This document shows, piece after piece, positions 1 to 9,382 of a DNA stretch of 64,000 nucleotides (within the stretch, counting starts at the first letter, position 1; the number at the start of each line of letters is the position of its first letter). The notes beneath the pieces were generated by a model. That model was not told the origin of the DNA, ran no database searches, and was given only the letters and a program-made list of their open reading frames with translations. Source of the stretch: Stappia sediminis (lineage in GTDB: Bacteria > Pseudomonadota > Alphaproteobacteria > Rhizobiales > Stappiaceae); assembly GCF_009826895.1 (NCBI RefSeq), contig NZ_WUMV01000008.1:124001-188000 (forward strand), in the 5' to 3' direction. Made by a program: the position numbers and the translations under genes.

Positions 1-749
1 TCGACCGGCTTTCCCGCGACCTCAGGGTGCGATTTCGCAAAGGAAATCAGAAGATCGACGCGTTTGCGCGGTACCAGCCTGCCGACATAGAGCAGGACGC
101 GGCTGTCCGGCTTCAGGGCGAACTCTTCGCGCATAGCCGCAAGGTCGAGGCTTGCGGCTGCGTCCGCCAGGCGGATCTGCTCGTCGACGTCCATGGTGTT
201 GCGGACGACGGCGACATGCGCATCCGGAACGCCGATCTCATGCAGATGTTCCGCGCCCTTTGCCGTGTAGGCGAGATAGCCGCTGCCGAGTTTCGCGAGC
301 AAATCGGCGCCCCGGCGCGCAAGGCCATCCTTCAGGCCGGAAAGACCCGACTTCTGCCAGGACCCATAGGCCTTTCGATAGCCGAAGCCCCACCAGACGA
401 CCTTGCGGCCCATGAGCTTCGAGAACAACAGGATCGCGAGGCTTGAGAGGAACTTGAATTCATGGCCGATGACCGCGCCGTCGAAGCCGCCGGACAGATA
501 CCGCCAGACGACCGGCTGATAGACGGCGACGGAATTTCCAAGGCGAAGCTCGCGATTCCTGACCTCGACGTTTTCGAAGGAAAACGGTGGCGAGGCCGCC
601 TGCAGCGAGGTGTTGGAGGGCGGTTTTCCGTGAAAGACGACGTATTCGTTGCCCGAAATTTCCGTAAGCCGCTCGAAGAAGCCGCGCCGGTAGACCGGGA
701 CGCAGCCCTGATGGAGGACGGCAATCCTGTACCGGCGAGCGGCACTCAT
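1..749 (-). CDS. Glycosyltransferase, GT4-like, C-terminus cut by window edge
   Basis: The reading frame is open from ATG at 749 to the left edge, so the C-terminal half is missing. The visible ~249 residues start MSAARRYRIAVLHQG and have a GT-B N-terminal Rossmann-like half. Near the edge lies LLYVGRLVPRKRVDLL, the usual opening of the sugar-nucleotide-binding domain of GT4 retaining transferases. The start overlaps the stop of the upstream glycosyltransferase by 4 bp (ATGA), so the two are co-transcribed and probably translationally coupled. They probably act together on a surface polysaccharide. The sugar and acceptor cannot be inferred. Confidence 0.8.
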   Translation of the reverse strand, partial: MSAARRYRIAVLHQGCVPVYRRGFFERLTEISGNEYVVFHGKPPSNTSLQAASPPFSFENVEVRNRELRLGNSVAVYQPVVWRYLSGGFDGAVIGHEFKFLSSLAILLFSKLMGRKVVWWGFGYRKAYGSWQKSGLSGLKDGLARRGADLLAKLGSGYLAYTAKGAEHLHEIGVPDAHVAVVRNTMDVDEQIRLADAAASLDLAAMREEFALKPDSRVLLYVGRLVPRKRVDLLISFAKSHPEVAGKPV

Positions 750-1699
750 TCCGCCGCCTCCGGTTCCGCCGCCCGCGGTTCCGCCACCTCTGGCGCATCG
801 CCGTAGTAGCGCGCGCGCATCCAGAAGGTGAGCTTGCCGACAGCCGACATCACGTGCAGGCCCGCAGCAGCGAACCGCTGACGGTTCACCGGATAAAGCA
901 CGAGCGACAACGGCAGGAAGATCGCAAGCTGAAGAAGCGCCTTGGCAACGGTGCGAAGCACCACCTTTCCCGGCCTCGCCGCATGGCTGATCCTGACGAA
1001 TGTCGTGTTCCTGGCCGTCACGCACTTCCGGCGCAGGAAAGCGGGCAGGCTCGCCTTCTCCTGCGGCCAGTATTCGTGAACAACCGCGTCGGCAACCCAG
1101 ATGATCTTCCGCCCCTTCAGATGAAGGCGATAGGTGAGATCCGTATCCTCGCCGCCGGAACGGCCAAGCTTCGGGTTAAACGGTTCCGGCTCGCTCAGGC
1201 AGCGGCCGACACGGAAAAGGACATTGCCCGTGCGCGCGGCCTCAAGTGTTGCGCCCGTCTCCATCGCCTCGCGCTCTCCGAAAAAGAAGGGGGCCGGGTC
1301 GAAACCGAGCCTGTCCATTCCTTCGAAGACCGGCACTACCGGCCCGGTCGCGATGTCGGCGGAATGCGCCTCAAGCGCGCGGAAAAGATTGGATAGCCAG
1401 TCGGGCTCGGCGACCTCGTCGTCATCGATGAAGGCCAGAAATTCGCCCTTCGCCTCCGCGACACCGGCGTTACGGGCATGCGAAATGCCGGGGCGCGGCT
1501 CGTGAACGTATCGGACGGGATCGCCCGCCGCGGCCGCAGCCTCAACCCAATGCTGCGCGATGCCTGAGGCGGAATTGTCGACGACGACGATTTCGAGGCT
1601 CATGCCGTCGGCAAGGGTCTGCGCAAGCACGCTCGCCACGCAGTCGGCAGCGCTCCTGGCCTTTCCGACCGTGCACATGACCACCGAAATTACGGCCAA
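746..1699 (-). CDS. Glycosyltransferase family 2
   Basis: A GT-A fold inverting transferase. It opens with the beta-strand AVISVVMCTVGKARS, has VVVDNSAS, and carries the metal/nucleotide site FIDDDEVAEPDWL (DDD). A hydrophobic segment near the C-terminus (LLQLAIFLPLSLVLY) suggests membrane anchoring. The frame is open up to ATG 1762, but the best start is TTG at 1699, which follows GGAGGGGAG at normal spacing; the longer version adds 21 residues unlike a GT2 N-terminus. It overlaps the downstream GT4-like gene by 4 bp. It is likely part of an exopolysaccharide or lipopolysaccharide decoration cluster extending left of the window. Confidence 0.85.
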   Translation of the reverse strand: MAVISVVMCTVGKARSAADCVASVLAQTLADGMSLEIVVVDNSASGIAQHWVEAAAAAGDPVRYVHEPRPGISHARNAGVAEAKGEFLAFIDDDEVAEPDWLSNLFRALEAHSADIATGPVVPVFEGMDRLGFDPAPFFFGEREAMETGATLEAARTGNVLFRVGRCLSEPEPFNPKLGRSGGEDTDLTYRLHLKGRKIIWVADAVVHEYWPQEKASLPAFLRRKCVTARNTTFVRISHAARPGKVVLRTVAKALLQLAIFLPLSLVLYPVNRQRFAAAGLHVMSAVGKLTFWMRARYYGDAPEVAEPRAAEPEAAE

Positions 1700-1800
1700 G
1701 ACGAACTCCCCTCCGACAAGCGGCGCGGCCCTTGGAAAAAGCACGCAGGGCCCGTCATACAAGAGAGGGGTAAATTAACTGCGACCTTACGTAACTATCG

Positions 1801-2562
1801 TCAGCCCATTTGAGAGAGGGTTAAGAGACCGTCAAGCCAGGCGATGACGCCTTCCACCGTATCAACCTCCGCAATCGCGGGAAGAACCGGACGGCGGATC
1901 ATGATGACGGGAAGCTGAAGCTCGCGCGCGGCGAGGATCTTGGCGTACCCGGCGTCGCCGCCGCTGTTCTTGGCGACCAGATGGGTGATGCCGTGGCGCT
2001 CCATCAGCGCCTTCTCGTCGTCGGCGGAGCACGAGGGGCGGGCAAGAAGGAGTTCGCCCGGCGGAAGGGCCGTCTTTTCGTCCGGAGCCTCGATCATCCG
2101 CATAAGGCACCAGATACGCCGCCGGTTCTTGAAGGCCGATATTTCCTTGCGGCCTATCGCAAGGAACACCCGCGCGCCGTCGGGAACGAAATCGACCGCA
2201 TGCTCGACGTCGCGCGCGCGCACCCAGTTGTCGCCCGCCTCCGGCTGCCACGCGGGCCTCATGAGGCGGACGATCGGGATTTTCCTCTCGCCGCTGGCTG
2301 CGACCGCATTGGTACTGATAGACCGCGCGAAGGGGTGAGTGGCGTCGATGATCGCCGAAAAGCGGTTCTTCTTCAGATAATCCGCAAGGCCATCCGCCCC
2401 GCCGAAACCGCCGATGCGGGTTTCCACCGGATAGGCTTTCGGGTTTTCTGTTACCCCGGCAAGCGAGGCGACGACGGACACGCGGCCATCATCCGCAAGC
2501 CGGCCGGCCAGTTCCCGCGCTTCGCCCGTACCGGCAAGAAGGAGGATCTTTAATTCAGGCAT
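1801..2562 (-). CDS. cobK: Precorrin-6A reductase
   Basis: Reduces precorrin-6A (or the cobalt form, then CbiJ) with NADPH during corrin ring synthesis in the cytoplasm. The family marks are the nucleotide loop LLLAGTGEARELAGRL at the N-terminus and DATHPFA near residue 80. The length of ~253 residues is normal. ATG at 2562 (MPELKILLL) is chosen over ATG 2586 because it gives the usual short lead into the first strand. It overlaps the end of cbiD by a few bases, so both are read from one minus-strand transcript, divergent from cobA-cobB. Confidence 0.9.
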   Translation of the reverse strand: MPELKILLLAGTGEARELAGRLADDGRVSVVASLAGVTENPKAYPVETRIGGFGGADGLADYLKKNRFSAIIDATHPFARSISTNAVAASGERKIPIVRLMRPAWQPEAGDNWVRARDVEHAVDFVPDGARVFLAIGRKEISAFKNRRRIWCLMRMIEAPDEKTALPPGELLLARPSCSADDEKALMERHGITHLVAKNSGGDAGYAKILAARELQLPVIMIRRPVLPAIAEVDTVEGVIAWLDGLLTLSQMG

Positions 2563-3655
2563 CTGCGTCGAAACCGGCCTTGCCAATCATGACGCCCTGA
2601 CGATCTACGATCAGGACTTCGCAATCAACCGGGCTTTCGCGCAAAATCCTTTTCGCCGCCTCCCTGGCCTGCGCCGCGACGATATCGGCGACTTCGATTC
2701 CATGGGTGCGGGCGAGATCGAGCACCTCCTTCGCCGTATTCGCATGACGCGCCTTTTCGGCAAGATATCTCGGCGCGCCCGCGCTCATGAGCACCTGCGA
2801 AAGTGCTGCGAAATCCACTTGGCTGCGGGCGGAATGAAGATCGAGGGCTCCTTGCGCAAGCTTCACGAATTTCGCGAAACCGCCCGCGAGCGTGAGCCTC
2901 TCCACCGGGTGCTGGCGCAGGTACTTCAGGAGCCCACCCGCGAAATCGCCCATGTCGAGAAAAGCATAATCCGGCAGGTCGTAGAGCTTCCTGACCGCAT
3001 CCTCCGACGTCGAGCCCGTCGCCCCCACCACATGCGTCTGGCCCGCCGCATTGGCGACGTCGATGCCGCGATGGATCGAGGCGATCCAGGACGCGCAGGA
3101 AAAGGGACGCACGATACCCGTCGTGCCGAGCACCGACAGACCGCCGATGATGCCAAGGCGCGGGTTCATGGTCTTTTGCGCAAGCTCTTCGCCGCCGGGA
3201 ATGGAAATCTCCACCTCCACCACACCGTTGCCGCCATGGCCCTTCGCGACCTCGGCCACCGTGTCCTCTATCATGCGGCGCGGAACCGGGTTGATCGCAG
3301 GTTCGCCCGGCGGGACGGGAAGGCCTTCGCGTGTCACCGTTCCCACGCCTTCACCGGCGCGGAACGTCACGCCGCTTCCCGACGCCTTCAGCCTGACGGT
3401 CGAGATCACCGTGGCACCGTGCGTGACGTCGGGGTCGTCGCCCGCGTCCTTGACGATTCCGGCGCGAGCGAAACCCTCTCCCCTCTCCTCGCAGGCCAAA
3501 GCGAAAGAGGGCGTCTCCCCCTTCGGCAGGGTGATTTCGACCGGGTCCGGGAATTCGCCCGTCAAGAGTGCCGTATAGGCCGCTTTGGTGGCGGCCGTCG
3601 CACAGGCGCCCGTGGTCCAGCCACGGCGGAGTTTTGCGGGGTCGTGTTCGCTCAT
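2555..3655 (-). CDS. cbiD: Cobalt-precorrin-5B C1-methyltransferase
   Basis: 366 residues starting MSEHDPAKLRRGWTTGACA. The RxGWTTGACA block near residue 10 is the signature of CbiD, which methylates C-1 of cobalt-precorrin-5B using S-adenosylmethionine in the cobalt-early pathway. The aerobic route uses the unrelated CobF at the corresponding step, so this gene, with cbiG and cbiX nearby, argues that cobalt is inserted early. It is first in a two-gene minus-strand unit with cobK and divergent from cobA across ~120 bp. No obvious operator was found in that gap. Confidence 0.93.
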   Translation of the reverse strand: MSEHDPAKLRRGWTTGACATAATKAAYTALLTGEFPDPVEITLPKGETPSFALACEERGEGFARAGIVKDAGDDPDVTHGATVISTVRLKASGSGVTFRAGEGVGTVTREGLPVPPGEPAINPVPRRMIEDTVAEVAKGHGGNGVVEVEISIPGGEELAQKTMNPRLGIIGGLSVLGTTGIVRPFSCASWIASIHRGIDVANAAGQTHVVGATGSTSEDAVRKLYDLPDYAFLDMGDFAGGLLKYLRQHPVERLTLAGGFAKFVKLAQGALDLHSARSQVDFAALSQVLMSAGAPRYLAEKARHANTAKEVLDLARTHGIEVADIVAAQAREAAKRILRESPVDCEVLIVDRQGVMIGKAGFDADA

Positions 3656-3775
3656 TGCGTGCGAATATAGAAGGGCCTGCGGCAGCTGGCGAGTGCATCG
3701 TGCGTCGTATTCGCGCTTGATTTCCGCCGCTTCGAGACTTGGCGCGGGCCGGGCGAGCGATTACAAGTCGAACAC

Positions 3776-4633
3776 ATGACACACGCATCCGACGAAGCCC
3801 TCAAAGCGCTGAACCTGCCCGTCTTCGAGCCGGGCTGGGTGTGGCTTGCAGGTGCCGGCCCCGGCGATCCGGGGCTTTTGACGCTGCACGCGCTGAACGG
3901 CCTGCGGCAAGCGGATGTCATCGTCTACGACGCGCTGGTCGACACCTCCATCCTCGGTTTCGCCAAGGAGGGCGCGACGGTCGATTACGCGGGAAAACGC
4001 GGCGGCAAGCCGAGCCCCAAGCAGCGCGATATCTCGCTTAAGCTGATCGACTACGCAAGGGCGGGAAAGCGCGTGCTGCGGCTTAAAGGCGGCGATCCCT
4101 TCGTCTTCGGGCGCGGCGGCGAAGAGGCGCTGACGCTGGCGGGCGCGCACGTTCCTTTTCGCATCATCCCCGGCATTACGGCAGGCATCGGCGGGCTCGC
4201 CTACGCCGGCATTCCCGCGACCCACCGCGACACAAACCAGACCGTGACCTTCCTCACCGGCCACGACCAGACGGGCCTCACCCCGTCGGCGGTCAACTGG
4301 GATGCGATCGCGAAAGGCTCTCCCGTAATCATCATGTATATGGCGATGAAGCATCTGGAGACGATCGCGGCCAAGTTGACAAGCGGTGGACGGTCTGTGG
4401 ACGAACCTGTGGGTATCGTGTGCAATGCCTCGCTTGAAAACCAGGCCGTGCTTGAAACCACGCTCGGACGGGCGGCGGAAGACGTCAAGGCGGCCGGGCT
4501 GGAGCCTCCGGCAGTCGTGTGCGTGGGCGAGGTGGTGCGCCTTCGCGCCGGGCTCGACTGGCTGGGCGCGCTGTCGGGCAAGGTACTCGACCCCGACCCG
4601 TTGAAACTCGGCAAGAGCTCCGAAACCGGATGA
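3776..4633 (+). CDS. cobA: Uroporphyrinogen-III C-methyltransferase
   Basis: Makes precorrin-2 from uroporphyrinogen III with two SAM-dependent methylations, the entry step to B12 (and siroheme). The tetrapyrrole methylase motifs are GAGPGDPGLLT near residue 25, GGDPFVFGRGGEE near 105, and GITAGIGGLAYAGIPATHR near 130. At 285 residues it is a stand-alone CobA without the CysG dehydrogenase/ferrochelatase half. Its stop overlaps the cobB start by 4 bp (ATGA), so the two are coupled. The gene diverges from cbiD. Confidence 0.94.
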   Translation: MTHASDEALKALNLPVFEPGWVWLAGAGPGDPGLLTLHALNGLRQADVIVYDALVDTSILGFAKEGATVDYAGKRGGKPSPKQRDISLKLIDYARAGKRVLRLKGGDPFVFGRGGEEALTLAGAHVPFRIIPGITAGIGGLAYAGIPATHRDTNQTVTFLTGHDQTGLTPSAVNWDAIAKGSPVIIMYMAMKHLETIAAKLTSGGRSVDEPVGIVCNASLENQAVLETTLGRAAEDVKAAGLEPPAVVCVGEVVRLRAGLDWLGALSGKVLDPDPLKLGKSSETG

Positions 4634-5928
4634 GCGCGCGGGGGCTTATCCTTGCCGCCCCGACCTCGGGCGCCGGCAAGACGACGCTGACGCTTGCGCT
4701 ACTTAAAGCCTTGAAATCACGCGGGATCCACGTTTCCTCGGCGAAGGTCGGGCCGGATTACATCGACCCGGCGTTTCATGCATCCGCAAGCGGCAGGCCT
4801 TGCGTCAATCTCGACTGTTTCGCCATGCGCCCCGCCCTGCTGCGCGAGTTGGCCGCAAGGCAGGCGCAAGATACGGATCTTCTCTTCATCGAAGGCGTGA
4901 TGGGCCTTTTCGATGGTGCTGCTGACGGCAGCGGCTCCACCGCCGATCTCGCAGCCCTTTTGAATCTGCCCGTCGTGCTCGTCGTCGATGCCGCGAAACA
5001 ATCGCAATCGGTAGCGGCTCTCGTGCGCGGCTTTCGCGACCATCGCGAGGGTGTGACGGTCGCGGGCGTGATCCTCAACCGCATCGGCAGCCCCCGGCAC
5101 CGCGAAATGATCGAGCACGCGCTTCAGGGCATCGCGATGCCGGTTCTGGGTGCCGTACCGCGATCTGAGGCTCTCACGCTGCCCGAGCGCCACCTCGGCC
5201 TCGTGCAGGCTGGCGAACACGGCGACTTGACTGCGTTTCTGGACGCGGCGGCGGATCATGTCTCCGCCCATGTCGATCTCGATGCCCTGGTGGAAGTCGC
5301 AAGGCCCGTTTCGTCAGCCATAACCGCAACGAAACTCCCCCCGCTCGGGCAACGCATAGCCGTCGCCCGGGATGTCGCTTTCGCCTTTTCGTATCCACAT
5401 ATGCTGGACGGCTGGCGCGAACAGGGAGCCGAACTTTCCTTCTTCTCGCCGATAGCCGACGAAGGGCCGGACAGGGCCGCCGATACCGTCTTCCTGCCCG
5501 GCGGCTACCCGGAACTTCACGCAGGCACGCTCGCGACAGCATCGCACTTCAAGACAGGCATGAAGCTGGCTGCTGAACGCGGCGCGCTGATCTACGGCGA
5601 GTGCGGCGGCTACATGACGCTTGGGCAAACGCTGATCGACGCGGAAGGCGTGCCGCATGACATGCTGGGGCTTCTGCCGCTTGTCACAAGCTTTCGGGAG
5701 AGAAAGCTGCACCTCGGCTACCGCAGGCTGACACCTCTTGCCGAACTGCCCTTCGACACCGAATTGACGGCGCATGAATTTCACTACGCCAGCATCGTGA
5801 GCGAGGGTGATGGCGAGGCTGAGCGGCTTTTTTTCGCTCGCGATGCGCTGGGAGAAAAACGACCCGCCATGGGCCTGCGCAAAGGCCGTGTGATGGGTTC
5901 ATTCGCCCATGTGATCGACAGGGTTTGA
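4630..5928 (+). CDS. cobB: Cobyrinate a,c-diamide synthase
   Basis: Amidates the a and c side chains of (hydrogeno)cobyrinate using glutamine and ATP. The N-terminal dethiobiotin-synthase-like ATPase has the P-loop APTSGAGKTT near residue 10. The C-terminal class I glutamine amidotransferase has LPGGYPELHA and the nucleophile Cys in YGECGGYMTLG; EFHYAS supplies a His near the end. An upstream in-frame ATG at 4519 lies inside cobA and adds 37 arginine-rich residues. ATG 4630 (MSARGLILAAP), overlapping the cobA stop as ATGA, is the natural start. The product of 432 residues is normal length. Confidence 0.93.
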   Translation: MSARGLILAAPTSGAGKTTLTLALLKALKSRGIHVSSAKVGPDYIDPAFHASASGRPCVNLDCFAMRPALLRELAARQAQDTDLLFIEGVMGLFDGAADGSGSTADLAALLNLPVVLVVDAAKQSQSVAALVRGFRDHREGVTVAGVILNRIGSPRHREMIEHALQGIAMPVLGAVPRSEALTLPERHLGLVQAGEHGDLTAFLDAAADHVSAHVDLDALVEVARPVSSAITATKLPPLGQRIAVARDVAFAFSYPHMLDGWREQGAELSFFSPIADEGPDRAADTVFLPGGYPELHAGTLATASHFKTGMKLAAERGALIYGECGGYMTLGQTLIDAEGVPHDMLGLLPLVTSFRERKLHLGYRRLTPLAELPFDTELTAHEFHYASIVSEGDGEAERLFFARDALGEKRPAMGLRKGRVMGSFAHVIDRV

Positions 5929-5948
5929 GCGGTTTTTCACCTTCCGCC

Positions 5949-5990
5949 ACCCTCACCCCGACCCTCTCCCTTCAAGGGAGAGGGGGCGCA
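5949..5990. repeat. Palindromic intergenic repeat copy 1
   Basis: CCCTCTCCC (5962-5970) and GGGAGAGGG (5976-5984) form a 9-bp stem around TTCAA. It is preceded by CACCCTCACCCCGA, the same left flank as the copy near 16.57 kb. It lies between the convergent ends of cobB and cobM, where it may also serve as a transcript-end hairpin. Related copies occur at 16.48, 16.57 and 18.45 kb. Confidence 0.8.
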
Positions 5991-6090
5991 AGCTGAACCT
6001 TTCTCTCCATATTGCAACCTCTAAGCAACTCGAAACGTTGCAAAAAACGTTGAGCGCTAGCCGCACACTCAATCACCTTTCCCAACCAAA

Positions 6091-6864
6091 TTACGCCTTC
6101 GCTTTCCGTTTCGGTCTCAGCACATGCACGTGATCGGCGTGATAGAGCGCGGAATCGCGGAAATCCTCGTCCGGTTCCAGCGCGCGACCGACGAAAATGA
6201 GCGCGGTGCGCGTGATCTTGGATAGGCGCACCTTCTCCCGGATGTCGGACAATGTGCCGCGAATGAAGGCCTGATCAGGCCAGCCGACCCTGTAGGCGAC
6301 CACGACCGGGCAATCCTCCCCGTAAAGCGGGATGAGCTGGCGCTCGATTTCGCGCAGGTTCCGGACCGACAAATGGATCGCAAGCGTCGCGCCTGAACGC
6401 CCAAGCGTCGCCAGATCCTCGCCTTCCGGCATCACGGAGGATTTCATCGCCGTTCTGGTGAGGATCACCGTCTGGGCGATTTCGGGCACCGTCAGTTCCT
6501 GGCCCAAGGCCGCCGCAGCCGCCGCAAAGGCCGGAACGCCGGGCGTGACGTCGAACGGGATTCCAAGCGCCTTCAGCCGCCTGATCTGCTCGGCAATCGC
6601 GCCGTAAAGCGAAGGATCTCCGGAGTGGACGCGCGCCACATCCTGCCCCCGCGCGTGCGCGGCCTCGATCTCTGCCATAATCTCGTCAAGCGTCATGGGT
6701 GCCGTGTCGATGACGCGCGCCCCTTCCGGGGCTGCCTCGACAATCGCCTCCGGCACCAGCGAACCGGCATAGAGGCAGACCGGGCAACGCTCGATCAGCT
6801 TCAGCCCGCGCACGGTAATGAGGTCCGGATCGCCCGGCCCCGCGCCGATGAAATGAACGGTCAT
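6091..6864 (-). CDS. cobM: Precorrin-4 C11-methyltransferase
   Basis: Tetrapyrrole methylase of 257 residues, opening MTVHFIGAGPGDPDLITVRG with HSGDPSLYGAIAEQ near residue 80; both match CobM/CbiF, which methylates C-11. It is the last gene of the minus-strand cobalamin operon. Its ATG overlaps the stop of the cbiG-cobJ fusion by 4 bp (CTATGA), suggesting translational coupling. The C-terminal tail is Lys/Arg rich (RPKRKAKA), a common but non-conserved feature. Confidence 0.93.
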   Translation of the reverse strand: MTVHFIGAGPGDPDLITVRGLKLIERCPVCLYAGSLVPEAIVEAAPEGARVIDTAPMTLDEIMAEIEAAHARGQDVARVHSGDPSLYGAIAEQIRRLKALGIPFDVTPGVPAFAAAAAALGQELTVPEIAQTVILTRTAMKSSVMPEGEDLATLGRSGATLAIHLSVRNLREIERQLIPLYGEDCPVVVAYRVGWPDQAFIRGTLSDIREKVRLSKITRTALIFVGRALEPDEDFRDSALYHADHVHVLRPKRKAKA

Positions 6865-8681
6865 AGCTTCTCCTCGATGCGCTTGGCGTAACCGCGCGGG
6901 GTGTAGACGAATGTCTCGCCGGAGCCGCGCCTGACGGCCTTCGAATTCGACGAGCCGACGAGAACGGTCGTCAGCATGTCGACTTCATCCACCGTGAGAT
7001 CGCCCAGCGTCGTCACGCGCACGGTCTGCCCCTCGCGTCCGAGATTGACGCCGAGGACGACCGGCGTTTCCGCCGGGCGGTGCTGCAACAAAATGTCCTT
7101 CGCCGCGGCAAGCTGGGTGCGGCGGCGCTTGGAAACCGGGTTGTAAAAGGCGATGACGAAGTCCCCTTCAGCCGCCGCCTTGAGGCGCTTTTCGATCGCC
7201 TCCCAGGGCGTCAAAAGGTCCGAAAGGGAGATCGCGCAGAAATCATGCCCGAGCGGCGCACCGATCAATGCGGATGCCGCCTGAAGCGCCGATATGCCTG
7301 GCGCGTTGACGACCTCGATGCGCTTTGCGGCATCGCTGACACCACCTGCGTCGGAAGGGCGGTCCAGCAGCTCGAAAACGAGCGCGCCCATGGCGTAGAT
7401 GCCGGCGTCGCCCGAGGAGACGAGCGCGACGGAGCGGCCTTCGCCCGCGCGTTCGAGCGCGAAGCGAACGCGCTCCTCTTCCGCACCCAATGGAAAGGCG
7501 TGGCGCGGCTTTCCCTGGATGAGGGGCGCGACGATGTCGAGATAAAGCGAATAGCCGACGACCTCGTCCGCTTCCGACAAGAGCCTCGAGGCTTCCGGCG
7601 TGCGCCACGCATCCTGCCCCGGCCCGATGCCGATGACGGAAAGCTTGCCGCGCGCCCGGCCAACCGTGGCGGCGTCTATCGGATCATCGGCAATGGCGAC
7701 CGCAACCGTCGCATTGGCGGATTTCCGCTTTTCCACCAGCAGCCTGGAATGTTGTCCTGCGGCGGCAAGGGCCGCACCCTCCGAAACGCCATGGCAACCG
7801 ACTTCTGCGAATACCAATTCCGACGGATTGGCCAGACGGTCAGCCACGCGCTCCAGTTCGTCCGCCGAAAAGACGCGAAACGGAGCACTCAACGCTTGCG
7901 CAACGGCGGCCATCGCGGGCTCATCCGCCTTGAGATCAAGGCTCGCGACACAGCCGACCGCACCTTCCGAAAGGCCCGCATCGGCAAGTGCCTTGCGGAC
8001 AAGCCGGGTTACTTCGGCAGGATCCGCGCCGCGCGCACAGCCCACACCGACCGCCAGCCGGCGCGGGTGATAGACGAGCGTGTCCGCGTTTCCTTCAACC
8101 GCCTTTACGCTCAGCACGAGCCGCAGCTTCGCATCGCCTTTGACGGCCATGCGCGTGGTCGACAGCCAGGCCGCATGCCCTTCCATCGCCACGGGTTCGC
8201 CCGCCAGAAGACGGGCCATGACGCCCTTGGCATCGCGAATGTTGGCGAGCCGCCAGCCTTTAGGCGGCGTGTCGAGGGCAACGCCGAGCGCGGTTTCGCC
8301 CGCCGTGGTGATCGCCGCGTGAGCATCGAGAAGAGCCGCGACGTCGCGGGCAAGCGCATTCGCCCCGCGATGGCCGCCGAGAAGCGGCACAACGCTGGCG
8401 CCATCCTCCGAAACCGCAATCACCGGAGGCTCCGAAAGCTTGTCGGTGATGACGGCGGCAAGCGCGCGGATGAGAATGCCGCTGGCGCAAACGCCGATGA
8501 TCGGGCTGCCGGCCTGATAAAGCGCGCGGATCTGGTCAAGCGTATCGGAAAACGGCACATCCGTGCCGCTGACACGGTGGGCAAGCCCGTGCAGTGTCGC
8601 TTGCGGGATACCTTCGGCAAGCTTGCGTGCGGTCAAGAGGGCCGCCGGCGTCAGGACGAGAATTGCGGGGGAAGCATCCAC
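6861..8681 (-). CDS. cobJ: CbiG-CobJ fusion: cobalt-precorrin-5A hydrolase and precorrin-3B C17-methyltransferase
   Basis: 606 residues in two parts. Residues ~1-340 are CbiG-like, with GVCASGILIRALA near 63, LLGGHRGANALA near 101 and a VGVGCARGAD turn near 211. CbiG opens the ring-A lactone and releases the C2 fragment as acetaldehyde in the cobalt-early route. Residues ~346-606 are a tetrapyrrole methylase (LSVIGIGPGQDAWRT, VSSGDAGIYAMG), i.e. CobJ/CbiH, which methylates C-17 and contracts the ring. Fusion of consecutive ring-contraction functions is known in other bacteria. The start at ATG 8681 overlaps the cobI end by 31 bp and could be slightly misplaced. The gene is coupled to cobM. 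Confidence 0.9.
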   Translation of the reverse strand: MDASPAILVLTPAALLTARKLAEGIPQATLHGLAHRVSGTDVPFSDTLDQIRALYQAGSPIIGVCASGILIRALAAVITDKLSEPPVIAVSEDGASVVPLLGGHRGANALARDVAALLDAHAAITTAGETALGVALDTPPKGWRLANIRDAKGVMARLLAGEPVAMEGHAAWLSTTRMAVKGDAKLRLVLSVKAVEGNADTLVYHPRRLAVGVGCARGADPAEVTRLVRKALADAGLSEGAVGCVASLDLKADEPAMAAVAQALSAPFRVFSADELERVADRLANPSELVFAEVGCHGVSEGAALAAAGQHSRLLVEKRKSANATVAVAIADDPIDAATVGRARGKLSVIGIGPGQDAWRTPEASRLLSEADEVVGYSLYLDIVAPLIQGKPRHAFPLGAEEERVRFALERAGEGRSVALVSSGDAGIYAMGALVFELLDRPSDAGGVSDAAKRIEVVNAPGISALQAASALIGAPLGHDFCAISLSDLLTPWEAIEKRLKAAAEGDFVIAFYNPVSKRRRTQLAAAKDILLQHRPAETPVVLGVNLGREGQTVRVTTLGDLTVDEVDMLTTVLVGSSNSKAVRRGSGETFVYTPRGYAKRIEEKL

Positions 8682-9382
8682 GCTTCGTCTCCCTTGTAGA
8701 TGAGGATCATCGAGAAATAGGGTGCCGCATCCACCTCGAGCCGGGCGAGCGGAACGACGTTTTCCGAAGGAAGTGTCGCGCGTTCCACGTAGCCCGCGTG
8801 CGAAAGCAGGCCCATGTCGGCAAGAAGCGACTTGAGGCGGGAAAGATGCCGCCCGACCTTCATGATGGCAATCGCCTGCGCATCCTCGATACGCCTGCGG
8901 ATTTCATCATCGGGCAGCGGTCCCGGAATGACGGTGAGCACATCGTTTCGCGAGGTGAGAGGCCGCTGGAGCCTGGAGGCGCAAGCCGTGAGCGAGGTGA
9001 CGCCCGGCACGATTTCGCATGGAAAACGGCCGCCCAGACGCTCGAACAGATACATGAACGAACCGTAGAAGAAGGGATCGCCCTCGCACAGCGTGACGAC
9101 ATCCTCTCCCTCGCGAAGGACGTGGGCGATATCTTCCGCCGCCTTGTCGTAGACGGATTTCGCGGGAAATCTCTCCACCCGCATCGGAACGACGATCGGG
9201 ATTTCCAGCGCGTTTTCAGGGATGAATTCCGCCGCGATTGCGCGCGCGAAGCTCTCGCCGTCATCGGGCGCCGGATAGGCGATCACGCGCGCCTTCGAGA
9301 TCAGCCGGTGGGCCTTAAGGGTCAAGAGTTCCGGATCGCCGGGGCCGAGCCCGACGCCGTAAAGCATGCCGGGCTTCGTCAT
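8651..9382 (-). CDS. cobI: Precorrin-2 C20-methyltransferase
   Basis: Methylates C-20 of (cobalt-)precorrin-2. Motifs are LYGVGLGPGDPELLTLKA at the N-terminus and LCEGDPFFYGSFMYL in the middle, both diagnostic of CobI/CbiL. The open frame extends to ATG 9475, but ATG 9382 (MTKPGMLYGVG) overlaps the cobL stop as ATGA, like the other junctions in this operon, and gives the normal length of ~243 residues. Confidence 0.92.
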   Translation of the reverse strand: MTKPGMLYGVGLGPGDPELLTLKAHRLISKARVIAYPAPDDGESFARAIAAEFIPENALEIPIVVPMRVERFPAKSVYDKAAEDIAHVLREGEDVVTLCEGDPFFYGSFMYLFERLGGRFPCEIVPGVTSLTACASRLQRPLTSRNDVLTVIPGPLPDDEIRRRIEDAQAIAIMKVGRHLSRLKSLLADMGLLSHAGYVERATLPSENVVPLARLEVDAAPYFSMILIYKGDEAWMLPPQFSS